NCBI RefSeq assembly: GCF_004341105.1 | Contig: NZ_SLZK01000012.1 | Location: 25,651-89,650, forward strand | DNA length: 64,000 bases | From: Rhizobium sp. BK418 | GTDB lineage: Bacteria > Pseudomonadota > Alphaproteobacteria > Rhizobiales > Rhizobiaceae | Reading direction: 5' to 3' | In this document: positions 25,149-34,367 of the stretch, in pieces | Position numbering within the stretch: the first letter of the stretch is position 1 | Layout: every line of letters begins with the position of its first letter | Notes under the pieces: generated by a model | What the model saw: only the letters and a program-made list of their open reading frames with translations | What the model was told of the DNA's origin: nothing | Database searches by the model: none | Program-made: the position numbers and the translations under genes

Positions 25149-26864
25149 CTACGTTCCTGTCCGAGACGGCGGCTGGAGATAGGTGTCATAGATCCGGTCG
25201 CTGTCGCCGAAGGCAGCCACAGTTCCGTTGCGCATGATGGCGATCTTGTTGGTGACCGGCAGTATGCCCATGCGGTGGGTTATGATGACGATCGTCATCC
25301 GTCGGGCTTTCATTCGCTCGATTGCCGCAAACAGCATGCGTTCGCCGTCATAGTCCAGGCTCGAATTCGGGTCGTCGAGAACGATGAGGGACGGGCTTCC
25401 ATAGGCCGCGCGCGCCAGGCCGAGCTGCTGGCGCTGAGCGCGCAGGAGCAGGTTCCCGCTTTCGCCGATATCGGTCTCGTAGCCCTTTGGCAGCCGCATG
25501 ATCGCGTCGTGCAGCCCGACAAGCTTTGCGGCGTCGATCGCCTTGCCGGGATCACCGCCGTCCAGCCGGCCGATCACATCCTTGATTGCGCCCCCGAACA
25601 GCTCGATGTCCTGCGGCAGGTATCCGACATGGCGGGTTCCCCCGCAAAGGCGTAAAGCCGAGATATCGACTCCGCCGAGAAGGGCGCATCCGCTCGTTGC
25701 CTGCACGACGCCCGCCATGACGCGGCCCAGCGTCGACTTTCCCGATCCGGACGGGCCGATGAGCGCGACGCAATCGCCAGGCGCCAGGCGCAATGTGATA
25801 TCAGTCAATATCTGCCTGTTGGCCACGGGCAGGGTATAGCTTACGTTGTGAAGCACGAGGCCGTTGGGTTCAGGCAGCGGCACCATCCGGGCGTCGCGTT
25901 CCGATGCAACAGTGATCAGCATATTGGTCAGGCGGTTGAAGGCATTGCGCGCAAAAGTAAAGGAGCGCCATGCTCCTATTGCGCCCTCGATCGGTGCGAG
26001 CCCGCGCCCGAGCAGCAGGCTTGCAACGAAGATTATGCCGGGACTGCCGCTATTGATGAGCACCAGCCATGTGGCCGAGCCCATCATGAGGATCTGGGCG
26101 AGTGTGCGGATCGATTTGGAGAAACCAAGGATGATCTCCGTGCGATGCATCGCGACGTCCTGCGCCCTTCTTGCCATTTCGGCATCGCGGTAGACCATCA
26201 GGGCCGCGCCATCCTGCATGCCCATTGCCCTGATGACTTCGATGTTCTTGAGCGCGGTCGCAAAGCGCAGATAGCTCCGCGAAAGGGCGAGATTGGCGTG
26301 GGAAAGCGGCCCCTGCGTCGCCACTTCCGTCAGGAAGGCAAACAGCAGAAGTGCAAGTGCGCTTAGGAGGCCGATTGTCCCGAGCAGCGGGTGAACGAGA
26401 AAGAGCAGGAGCAGGAATAGTGGCGCCCAGGGAACGTCGAAAAACAGCGAACTCGCCGGTGAATCGAGGAACTGACGCAATACGGCGAGATCCCGGTAGC
26501 ATTCCGTGGCGGCGCCCGCGTCGGCGCAAGCAGCGTATTCGAACGATGCCGTCAGCACCATGGGCCGCAGCCTGTGGTCCAGCCAGCTGCCAATGCGCGA
26601 AAGAGCTGCCCTGCGCAGGATATCCAGCATGGATCCGACGAGCACGGCGACAGCGATGATCATCGTCAGCATCAAAAGCGTGTCGACGCTTCGGCTCGAC
26701 AGGACCCTATCGTAGATCTGCAGGAGGTAGATGGATGGTGCCAGAAGAAAAAGATTGTAGCCGCAGCTATAGAGGAAGACGAGCCCGAAGGCCCCGACGC
26801 AGGCCCGAAGCGCGACAACGAGATGTGTCTGCGGACGCGATGGCTTTAAGGAAATCGTTGCCAT
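25149..26864 (-). CDS. Type I secretion ABC transporter, PrtD type, degenerate ABC motifs
   Basis: A 571-residue half-size ABC exporter: membrane domain (residues ~15-300) then ATPase. Walker A GPSGSGKST (370-378), Q-loop Gln near 417 and H-loop His530 are intact. The ABC signature, normally LSGGQ or LSAGQ, reads LLRAQ (473-477), and the Walker B glutamate is Asp498 (LDDPN rather than LDEPN). This suggests weak or regulated ATPase activity or a need for a partner. Start at MATISLKP; a longer frame is open upstream. Same operon as the glycine-rich gene before it. Confidence 0.85.
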   Translation of the reverse strand: MATISLKPSRPQTHLVVALRACVGAFGLVFLYSCGYNLFLLAPSIYLLQIYDRVLSSRSVDTLLMLTMIIAVAVLVGSMLDILRRAALSRIGSWLDHRLRPMVLTASFEYAACADAGAATECYRDLAVLRQFLDSPASSLFFDVPWAPLFLLLLFLVHPLLGTIGLLSALALLLFAFLTEVATQGPLSHANLALSRSYLRFATALKNIEVIRAMGMQDGAALMVYRDAEMARRAQDVAMHRTEIILGFSKSIRTLAQILMMGSATWLVLINSGSPGIIFVASLLLGRGLAPIEGAIGAWRSFTFARNAFNRLTNMLITVASERDARMVPLPEPNGLVLHNVSYTLPVANRQILTDITLRLAPGDCVALIGPSGSGKSTLGRVMAGVVQATSGCALLGGVDISALRLCGGTRHVGYLPQDIELFGGAIKDVIGRLDGGDPGKAIDAAKLVGLHDAIMRLPKGYETDIGESGNLLLRAQRQQLGLARAAYGSPSLIVLDDPNSSLDYDGERMLFAAIERMKARRMTIVIITHRMGILPVTNKIAIMRNGTVAAFGDSDRIYDTYLQPPSRTGT

Positions 26865-26921
26865 TATCAGATCTCGCTGCATTTGATACTGACAAGAAAA
26901 AGCTGCCGGCCGGTTCAGCGA

Positions 26922-26960
26922 CCCTTGGGGGCCGCCAGTCGAAACCGGCGACCCCAAGGG
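26922..26960 (-). terminator. Hairpin between the glycine-rich gene and the ABC gene
   Basis: CCCTTGGGG and CCCCAAGGG form a 9-bp stem, extended by 4 more pairs after one mismatch. A T-rich stretch follows about 25 nt later. It could attenuate transporter expression relative to the cargo gene. Confidence 0.5.
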
Positions 26961-26968
26961 CGATGGGT

Positions 26969-27541
26969 TCATGAGCCGAGATGGCTGACATCAATATGGC
27001 CGAAGGCGTTGATGAAATGATCGAGAGCATTGTTCACCGTCGTCGTTTCGGGATTTGTGTGAACCACTGCTGACGAGATATCGCCGCCGAGAGCGTTGTT
27101 GCCGTTGCCGCCGTTGCCGCCAACGCCGGCAAGAATCGTGGCATGCTGGTCTGCCATGAGCTGCGTATATTGTGTCGCGGTCGTACCGGCATTCACCGTA
27201 GCTGTGTCGCCGCCGCTCGTATTTCCTTGATCCCCGTTGGAATGGGCTTCTCCGCCCGCGCCGCCAGCGCCGCTGGTCAGCGATGCCAGGAAGCCGTTCT
27301 GGGCCTGGCTGAAGCCACCGGCCCCACCGCCGCCGGCGTCCCAATCTGCCGTCTGCCAAACGTGGTCCCCGTTGTGCAGATGAGTATCTGCCCCGTAGAC
27401 CGTTTGCGTGGGATCCACATAGGCAACCGGGTTGTAGTTGATGTTGCCATTATTGATGCCATCGCCGCCGTTGCCGGCATTTGCGTCACCAGCATCAGGG
27501 TTGTGGAGATAGATCGTGTCAGACAATTGTGGAATAGGCAT
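26969..27541 (-). CDS. Glycine-rich protein, candidate type I secretion cargo
   Basis: A 190-residue acidic protein without signal peptide or cysteine, rich in Gly, Asn, Asp and Thr. It contains AGVGGNGGNGNN-type loops and a short repeat core (TATQYTQLMADQHATILAGV) that recurs in the divergent protein at 28071. The C-terminus (DHFINAFGHIDVSHLGS) has the aromatic/hydrophobic pattern seen in type I secretion signals. It lacks the GGxGxD nonapeptides of RTX proteins. AAGGAG precedes the ATG; the ABC and HlyD genes follow in one operon. Confidence 0.65.
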   Translation of the reverse strand: MPIPQLSDTIYLHNPDAGDANAGNGGDGINNGNINYNPVAYVDPTQTVYGADTHLHNGDHVWQTADWDAGGGGAGGFSQAQNGFLASLTSGAGGAGGEAHSNGDQGNTSGGDTATVNAGTTATQYTQLMADQHATILAGVGGNGGNGNNALGGDISSAVVHTNPETTTVNNALDHFINAFGHIDVSHLGS

Positions 27542-28070
27542 TGATGTCACTCCTTCTACTTCGTTTCGACTTTGATTCTTTTTACGGTGTCCCCCTTACG
27601 GCGCAGGTATTCGATGCCGCCGCCAGCCAATACAAGCCGCGGTCGAATATTGTCTGCGATTTAAACTTAAAACTATCTAGATATTTGTCGACGTTCCTTT
27701 GGGCGTATACTTGGAGCGAGCGGCGGCGTTGTTTCGCATTACCATGCCCGCAGGCATGGCATAATCTGCGGCCTCGCCCAAGCAACGGGTGCCAGACAAA
27801 GCGTGTCGGGGGCCGACAACGGCTTGCCTTCTGCCGGAAGAGTCGGGCGGAGGATATGAGATCTGCAGCTCTAGAACCAGCATAACGCGATGCTGCGGCG
27901 GTGACGGCCAGATGGCTAGGCCCTAGCCGAGAGGATGTAGACGAATTACAGGCTCCGCTTTTCCTGCGTTCATAGGCACAATGGTTGAGCAATTCGGGGA
28001 TTGAACAAATTCAGGCTGCATACGCGATGCGTGCGGTGGATGAGCGGTTGGCTGCGGAATGGAGACGGTA
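27542..28070. other. Divergent intergenic region between the two glycine-rich genes
   Basis: About 530 bp with no credible gene. It must hold both promoters. Contains the 18-bp palindrome at 27742-27759 and an AT-rich stretch around 27650-27690. I see no clear FixK or NnrR box. Confidence 0.5.
27742..27759. promoter_or_regulatory. Palindrome in the glycine-rich promoter region
   Basis: CCATGCCCGCAGGCATGG: 7-bp perfect arms around CGCA. This is the form of an operator for a dimeric regulator; the LuxR-type protein at 29866 is one candidate. Confidence 0.45.
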
Positions 28071-29159
28071 ATGACGGAAATACGTTCCTTACTGGAAGAC
28101 CTGCCTAAAGCGGGCACCGACCAAAACCCCGCCTACAACGTGGCCGCGGGGCATTTGGCACTGGTGCCGACCTGGCTTCCGCTGGATGTCGTTTCCGGTC
28201 CGAGCCCCAATTCAGCCGGTGGCGGCGGCGACGGGATCAGCGAAGGCCTGATCAGCAGCAATGCACTGGCTGTCTTTATGCCATCCAATGCCGCTATTGT
28301 CGGACCGCATTCGACGGCCGACGCCCTTCAGGGCAATAACGCAGTCATCAACCAGCATTCCACCGAAATGGCCGGGATAGGCGGAAATGGCGGAAGCGGC
28401 AATGTCGTAATCGGCGGCGGTGAGGGCGGCAATCATGCCGGCACCGGAGGCAGCGGGCTCTTCTACGGCGGGCTCGTCAGCACTGAAGCCGCAGTGTTTG
28501 CTCCCGTGAATGCGGCTGTGGCTGCAGGCCCCGGCGCAGCGGCTCATGCCGACCAGTCGAATAACGCCTTGTTCCTGCAGGGCGCAACCCAGATGGGCGG
28601 TATCGGCGGTTCGGGCGGGGATCATGACGTTGCGGGCCACGGGTCGTCGCTGAGCCCGGGAACGTCGCTGACCTTCACGGGCGACAATTACGCGGGCCAT
28701 GGCGGCGATGGATATTTCATCGGCAGCATGGTGGACGTGAGTATCGCCATCTTCTCGCCGATCAACATCGCCATCGGCGCCGCAGGTGGCTCGGCGGAGG
28801 CTCATCAGACAAACAATGTGATTTTCGATCAGGGTACTGTGCAGATCGCCGGCATCGGCGGGAACGGCGGTGGCTTCAACCTGTCGTCAGACACGATTTT
28901 TACCGGCAACCATGCCGGCGGCGGCGGCGGGGCGGGATTGTCGACCGGCAGTATGGTCGACGTCAATTTCGGCTATTTCCATCCCATCAACATAGCCGTT
29001 CCTGCCGGCGGGACGGCGGATGCCCAGCAGATCGATCATGTTCTCTATGATCAGCACGCGCTTCAATTGGCCGGCATAGGTGGACATGGCGGAGGGGGCA
29101 ACCTCATGGACGCCCATTCGGCGCTCGTAGACGACATACTAAGCTTCATGCATAGTTAG
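28071..29159 (+). CDS. Glycine-rich four-repeat protein, candidate secretion cargo
   Basis: A 362-residue protein without signal peptide or cysteine. After an N-terminal ~50-residue leader there are four imperfect repeats of about 70-80 residues. Each has a beta-like block (F.P.N.A/I followed by G..A.A.Q.NN), then QH.T..AGIGGNGG and a glycine loop. The last repeat ends close to the C-terminus HSALVDDILSFMHS, hydrophobic and acidic like type I signals. Start at MTEIRSLLEDLP with GGAG upstream. Not RTX: no GGxGxD motif. Same motif family as the 26969 protein. Confidence 0.65.
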   Translation: MTEIRSLLEDLPKAGTDQNPAYNVAAGHLALVPTWLPLDVVSGPSPNSAGGGGDGISEGLISSNALAVFMPSNAAIVGPHSTADALQGNNAVINQHSTEMAGIGGNGGSGNVVIGGGEGGNHAGTGGSGLFYGGLVSTEAAVFAPVNAAVAAGPGAAAHADQSNNALFLQGATQMGGIGGSGGDHDVAGHGSSLSPGTSLTFTGDNYAGHGGDGYFIGSMVDVSIAIFSPINIAIGAAGGSAEAHQTNNVIFDQGTVQIAGIGGNGGGFNLSSDTIFTGNHAGGGGGAGLSTGSMVDVNFGYFHPINIAVPAGGTADAQQIDHVLYDQHALQLAGIGGHGGGGNLMDAHSALVDDILSFMHS

Positions 29160-29865
29160 CGGATAGACGCCAACGCGTATTGCGAAGACTCGACTGCATG
29201 AAACCGTTCTTCGTGCGATTTTAAAATCATGTCGGATCACTCCCAGCTTTCGTCTCCCTAGCCGGCGTGGCACGAAACGGTGGCCGGCTCCCCGCATACC
29301 GTACGCTCCTTTGTTCCGCCGGTCTTTCGGCGCGTGAACAATGCTGCCGTAGAAGAAGGTGAAAATCGGTCTTAATGCGCCAGAATGGTGCGGCGCTCGA
29401 ATAATCATAACGGGTAATCGGCGGTCATCGCCCAGTTGTTACTATTTGCGTCGTCAGTTTTGCTGTTGAGGTCCACAGCTACTTTGGATCAGTATTCGAA
29501 AATAAGGCAAAACGACCGGAAGACCGCAATATCGCAGCAAGCTTTACTGGATCGGCCCTGCAGCAGATCGGTTGCCTTTTCAGTGCCTTTGAAAGTTTTG
29601 TTGACGTGCTTGCGCTACGTGAATTCGGCGAAGACAGGAAGGTTGCAACGACAAGTCTATACAAAAGTTTCTCAAAAAAGAGGCTTTCCATTGTACTCTG
29701 CGGAACCAGTTGTCTCTCGCTTGGATGTTATAGACTATAAGAATTATCATGAGAGATCAGGCTATTGGCATCGAGAATACACTCGCTTTTTTATCATGAC
29801 ATGAAGCGAGATCAGGAATAATATGTACTGCTGTTGGGTTGCAAAATATTCTGGAGAGCACGCAC
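29160..29865. other. 700-bp AT-rich gap
   Basis: No convincing gene. Several open frames exist (for example on the plus strand around 29440-29800) but lack ribosome binding sites and protein-like composition. The stretch around 29690-29830 is AT-rich and probably holds the promoter for the LuxR-type gene. Confidence 0.5.
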
Positions 29866-30600
29866 GTGTCCAACAGTGCTGGAAAACGCCGCACAGGGCG
29901 TAATGCACCAACTGTCATCGTTATCGAGCATTCTACGCTGGCGCGTACGACCGTCGTTAAGCTTCTTGAGCGCGAACTCGCCGGGTGGAATTTTATCGAT
30001 ATGATATCGACCGAGAGTCTCGATAGAGCTCTTGGTGCCGAGGTGCGTTTGATTGCATTAGATCTGGCCGGCAGAAGTGTTGAGAGCACCGGTCTGCGTG
30101 ACGATCTCGCGGCAATTGCCGCACGGTTCCCTGAGGCTCCTATCACGTTGCTCTCAGGTACCGACGACGTCAATATAGCCCGTCAGGCGCTCAAGATGGG
30201 CATCCGCGGCTTTTTCTCGACTTCGCTCCCCATAGACATTGCCCTTGCCGGTCTTCGTCTCGTTCTGGCGGGAGGAACGTTCTTCCCGCAGCTGTTGGGA
30301 GCTGTGACAAACGGCTCAAACGAGCATAGTCCGGCCAGAAGTGAGGCCGAAAAAACCCTGGATGACAGGACGCAGTACCTGGCGATTGCCGATTTCACGC
30401 CCCGGGAGGCGGATGTGCTTGCAGCATTGCAATGCGGCTTCTCAAATAAAGTAATTGCCGGAAAACTCAATTTGTCTGGGCATACGGTAAAGATGCATTT
30501 GCAACATATAATGCGCAAGTTGCAGGCGCAGAACCGCACGGAAGTGGTTGCCCGCTTAGGTCAGAGAGCCGGCGGCGGGCATGATGCCTCGCCGAGTTAG
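29866..30600 (+). CDS. LuxR/NarL-type regulator with degenerate receiver
   Basis: A 244-residue protein starting at a GTG with GGAGAG upstream (a TTG 27 nt earlier is possible). Residues ~15-130 have a receiver-like fold, but the acidic pair at the active site is replaced by Glu-His (VIVIEHS) and the conserved Lys is missing, so phosphorylation is unlikely. The C-terminal helix-turn-helix (FTPREADVLAALQCGFSNKVIAGKLNLSGHTVKMHLQHIMRKL as a region) is a full LuxR domain. It lies next to the glycine-rich secretion locus and may control it. Confidence 0.75.
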   Translation: MSNSAGKRRTGRNAPTVIVIEHSTLARTTVVKLLERELAGWNFIDMISTESLDRALGAEVRLIALDLAGRSVESTGLRDDLAAIAARFPEAPITLLSGTDDVNIARQALKMGIRGFFSTSLPIDIALAGLRLVLAGGTFFPQLLGAVTNGSNEHSPARSEAEKTLDDRTQYLAIADFTPREADVLAALQCGFSNKVIAGKLNLSGHTVKMHLQHIMRKLQAQNRTEVVARLGQRAGGGHDASPS

Positions 30601-30823
30601 TCGAAACGGCGACCTTACAAACCAGACGAAATCACCGAAGATTTCTTGTCCAAGCGGCTCAGCGGTTTTTGACGATCGCTCAAGGCACCAGTGCCACGGT
30701 GCTGAAAGATTCCAAGACGCGATAGCCCCATGCCCTAGGATGGCGGTGCCATTCCGGCGGCAGATTTCATCTTGAGCTGCATTGTTCTAAACTGTCCTGA
30801 ACACGTCGTCGGGTTGGTGTATC

Positions 30824-32429
30824 ATGGCAGGCCAGCTAACCATTCAGGTGTTGGGCGACATCAACGTTCGGCAGGGGGAACAGCTTCTGCCACTGCCACA
30901 GTCGAAGAAAACGCGCGCTCTTCTCGGCTATTTGGCCGTCATCGGTAGGCCCCAGCGTCGCGAGCATCTTTGCAAGATGTTCTGGGAGATTCCAGACGAC
31001 CCACGGGCTTCCTTGAGATGGAGCCTCCACAAACTCAGGCCAATCGTGAATACTGAGGATCATGTGCGTCTCCATACGGACTACAGTTCCGTTTTCCTCA
31101 GGCCCGAGACCATTGATGTGGACTTCACAGGCATGGCTTCCCTCCGGCCCGCTGACCTCGACGTGTTAAGTACGGAGACATTGGAGTCGCTTGCCAGCAC
31201 ATTTCGCGGTGAATTTCTCGAGGGCCTCTGTCTGCCCCACTGCCCAGACTTTGAAGCGTGGCGGCTATATCATCGAGATATGGCACTTCGGGCGCATGCG
31301 GGAATTCTGCGTGCTCTCATCCCCCGCCTTCAAGGCAATCCTGAGCGCGTGCGCCTTCAATCACTGGTGCTCGATCGCCTTGTCGAAGAGATTGCCGACG
31401 CCGATCCGCCGGCGCAGCGGTCGGAACCTTCAATCCCGGGGACTAAACTGCTAGAGGATTGTCGCAATGCCACTGACCGGTTGCCCAGACATTCACGGCC
31501 TGCATCAGATCTCATCTCGCGGACTTTTGAAGCGGATGTCCAATCGCCATCGGTGACAACCAGCAGGAGATCGCAGGAAATTCGCTTCTGCAGAACCTCC
31601 GACCGGGTGACAATTGCTTACGCGGTGTGTGGACACGGATCACCAATCGTGCGAGCCGCACATTGGATGTCGCATCTTCAGTATGATTGGGAAAGTCCGG
31701 TGTGGAGGCACTGGATCGACGCCCTCTCGGAGAAAACGAAACTCATACGCTATGACGAACGCGGCACCGGGCTTTCGGATTGGGTTGCTGAGGATATTTC
31801 GTTTGCGGCGATGATTGCCGACCTGGAGGGCGTGGTTGATGCGGCAGGCCTCGACCGATTCACACTGCTGGGCGTATCTCAGAGCTGCGCCGTCTCTGTA
31901 GCTTATGCCGTTCGACATCCCGAACGCGTTTCAGGGCTCATTCTATACGGAGGATTCGTAAAGGGCTGGCGCAAGCGACGTGATAGCCATGAGATAGCTA
32001 CGCATGAGGCAATGACTGCATTGATCCGGGAAGGATGGGGCCAGAACAATCCGGTCTTCCGGCACCTGTTCACCGCAATGTTCATTCCGGGGGCCGACCA
32101 GGTGCAAATGGATTGGTTTGACGAACTGCAACGCATTTCGGTGTCACCCAGCAACGCAGGTCGTTTACATGAGGCATTCGGAGATATCGACGTTTCGGAT
32201 GCGCTGTCTCAGGTGACGGTCCCGACGCTCGTCTTGCACGCAAGAAAAGACGCTGTCGTCCCGTTCCAGTCCGGAAGGGAGTTTTGCAACGGGCATTGCT
32301 GGGGCTCGATTTGTCGATCTCGATAGCGCCAATCACATTCTCCTGGCCAACGAACCCGCCTTTGAGCAGTTTGTTCTCGAAGTATCCCGCTTCGTCGCCA
32401 AAACACAGGCTAATGTTCTATCTCCCTGA
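30824..32429 (+). pseudogene. Frameshifted wHTH/BTAD-like and alpha/beta-hydrolase fusion
   Basis: The first frame encodes a winged-helix/SARP-like N-terminus (residues 1-~190: LTIQVLGDINVRQGEQLLPLPQSKKTRALLGYLA region) and then an alpha/beta hydrolase with nucleophile elbow GVSQSC. It ends at 32326 with nonsense residues. A TTTT run at 32282-32285 interrupts it; with one T fewer, the frame continues GREFATGIAGARFVDLDSANHILL and ends at 32429, restoring the catalytic histidine (NHILL). As written, the product would lack that histidine. Related fusions are known as adenylate-cyclase-type regulators. Confidence 0.7.
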
Positions 32430-32618
32430 CGTGCAGCTGACCGCGGAGGCGTCGTCAACTGGGCAGGACGCCCCCCTCTTGCAGCTCTGTCGCACCCGAC
32501 TGTGTCGCTCTTTCAACGATAAGCCCGGCATTTTCAACGGATCCTCCCACACTCTTTCCCACGCGCGCGGCATAACATGCTTCTCGTTATATTCGACGCG
32601 GGCAGGGAGAGCACGACG

Positions 32619-33491
32619 ATGAAGGTCCATAGCGTAACTGGTGGCGCAGGATTGCGACTGCATGTTCGCGAGTGGGGAAGAGAGGACGCACCGTCGATCC
32701 TCTTCATCCACGGGTGGTCACAGAGCCATCTCTGCTGGAAGAATCAGTATGAAAGCAGGCTTGCAGATGATTTTCGCCTCGTCGCCCTTGACCTGCGCGG
32801 CCACGGCATGTCGGACGCTCCCCTTGACGCGGGTTCTTATACCGAACCGCAGCTTTGGGCAGACGATATCGCCGCGGTCATAGACGAACTCAAGCTTGGC
32901 AATCCGATCCTTGTGGGCTGGTCCTACGCCGGCTTCATTATTTGCGACTATCTCCGCGCCCACGGAACTGCGCATGTTGCGGGCATCAACTTTGTGGGCG
33001 GGGCAACTACGCTCAATAAGGCGGCGTTCGGTACCTTAATTGGTTCGGGTTTCCTCGATCATGTCATTGGGGCCACGAGCGACGACCTGCCCGGCAACAT
33101 CGCAGCAATCCGCAAATTCGTGCGTGCTTGCACATATTCGCAACTGCCTGCCGACGTATTCGAAACGGCAATTTGCTGGAACATGATCGTGCCAGCGAAA
33201 ATCCGGGCAGCCCTGCTGGCCCGTGAGATCGATTCTGACGCCGTGCTGACTGCACTTGCGGTGCCTGTCCGAGTAACCCACGGCCGAGAGGACACGGTGA
33301 TATTGCCGGCGATGGGCCGGCACCTTCTGGCATTATGCCCTGGAGCTACGGCATCGTGGTATTCCGCGACGGGGCACGCACCTTTTCTGGAGGATTCCAG
33401 TAGGTTTAACAATGAGCTCTACCATTTTGCATGTGACGTCCATTCCCCGAGGGTCTGCGTGGCGGCGAAGCAACGGCAGGCATCGCGATGA
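32619..33491 (+). CDS. Alpha/beta hydrolase
   Basis: A 290-residue single-domain hydrolase. Oxyanion-hole motif HGWSQS (residue ~30), nucleophile elbow GWSYAG (~Ser101), acid near THGREDTV and catalytic histidine in TGHAPFLED are all in order. This resembles non-heme chloroperoxidase/esterase-type enzymes; substrate unknown. GGGAGAG precedes the ATG at 32619. It follows the frameshifted fusion on the same strand. Confidence 0.8.
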   Translation: MKVHSVTGGAGLRLHVREWGREDAPSILFIHGWSQSHLCWKNQYESRLADDFRLVALDLRGHGMSDAPLDAGSYTEPQLWADDIAAVIDELKLGNPILVGWSYAGFIICDYLRAHGTAHVAGINFVGGATTLNKAAFGTLIGSGFLDHVIGATSDDLPGNIAAIRKFVRACTYSQLPADVFETAICWNMIVPAKIRAALLAREIDSDAVLTALAVPVRVTHGREDTVILPAMGRHLLALCPGATASWYSATGHAPFLEDSSRFNNELYHFACDVHSPRVCVAAKQRQASR

Positions 33492-33610
33492 ACAGACCGT
33501 ACTGCCGGAGAGACCAGACACTTTCGCGTCATGATACCATGGCATAGGCTCGGGTCGGCTGCGGCGACTGCTTTTCCTCTGAAAGCCTTGCGCCATCGAA
33601 TTCAAGGCTC

Positions 33611-34288
33611 TCAGGCTGGCAGCTTGGCGGCGTGATAGTCCCACACTTTCTGTAGAAGATTTGGCTTCCAGAGATTTGCGGAGATAGCGGCGATCTGCTG
33701 GTCCGTAAGGACTGTTGGCTCGCCGATCTGCTCGGCGCGGTGCTGCCGCTCGGCGTTCTCCTCGAGATAGACGGCGAGCACGAATGCTTCGAGAATGTCG
33801 CCGGCGGCAATGACTGCGCCGTGGGACTTGAGCAGCGCGACCCGGTTTGAGCCTATGGTCTTGGCAAGTTCTTCTCCGAGCGGACGGGTGTTGATCGAGG
33901 CGATGGTCGAAAAGACCCGGATCTCTCCCAGCACGGCCGCCTGCATGATGACCGGTCGCACCGGCTTGTCCGTCGCGCTGAAGAGGGTCGACCAGAGCGG
34001 ATGCGCGTGGATGACGGCGTTGACATCTGGGCGGCGCCGATAGATCTCCGAGTGGATATGAAACTCCATAGGTGGCTGGCGATCGTCCTCGATCGTCCTT
34101 CCGTCGAAGTCGACGGCGATGATATCGCGTTCGCTGAGGGCGCTGCGTATGGAGGCACCGGAGTTGATGAGCATGCGTTCGCCGGGCAGGCGCAGGCTGG
34201 CGTGGCCGTTGAAATCGATGATGCCGGCCCGTTCGAGCATCAGGATTGCGCGTGCGAGCCTGCTTCTTTGATTGATGTCTTCCGTCAT
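33611..34288 (-). CDS. Class II aldolase/adducin-family protein
   Basis: A 225-residue zinc-type aldolase of the L-fuculose-phosphate family. Metal ligands are in HIHSEIY (~residue 72), HAHPLWS (~94) and the KSHGAVI motif (~150). GGAGGG precedes the ATG. It lies 80 nt behind the ABC permease on the same strand, so it may process whatever the importer brings in; the substrate is unknown. Confidence 0.82.
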   Translation of the reverse strand: MTEDINQRSRLARAILMLERAGIIDFNGHASLRLPGERMLINSGASIRSALSERDIIAVDFDGRTIEDDRQPPMEFHIHSEIYRRRPDVNAVIHAHPLWSTLFSATDKPVRPVIMQAAVLGEIRVFSTIASINTRPLGEELAKTIGSNRVALLKSHGAVIAAGDILEAFVLAVYLEENAERQHRAEQIGEPTVLTDQQIAAISANLWKPNLLQKVWDYHAAKLPA

Positions 34289-34367
34289 GGTTGCCCTCCG
34301 GAACAGGGCCTGCCGAAACGATTGCGGCCGCACGGATGGCGGCCACATCGTTGGTCAGGCTTGGGAA

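Noticed and set aside
27900..29159. RTX toxin assignment for the glycine-rich proteins
   Set aside because: No GGxGxDxUx nonapeptides; glycine loops alone are not enough.
29436..29804. 122-codon plus-strand frame in the 29.2-29.9 kb gap
   Set aside because: No ribosome binding site, AT-rich and without recognisable domains.
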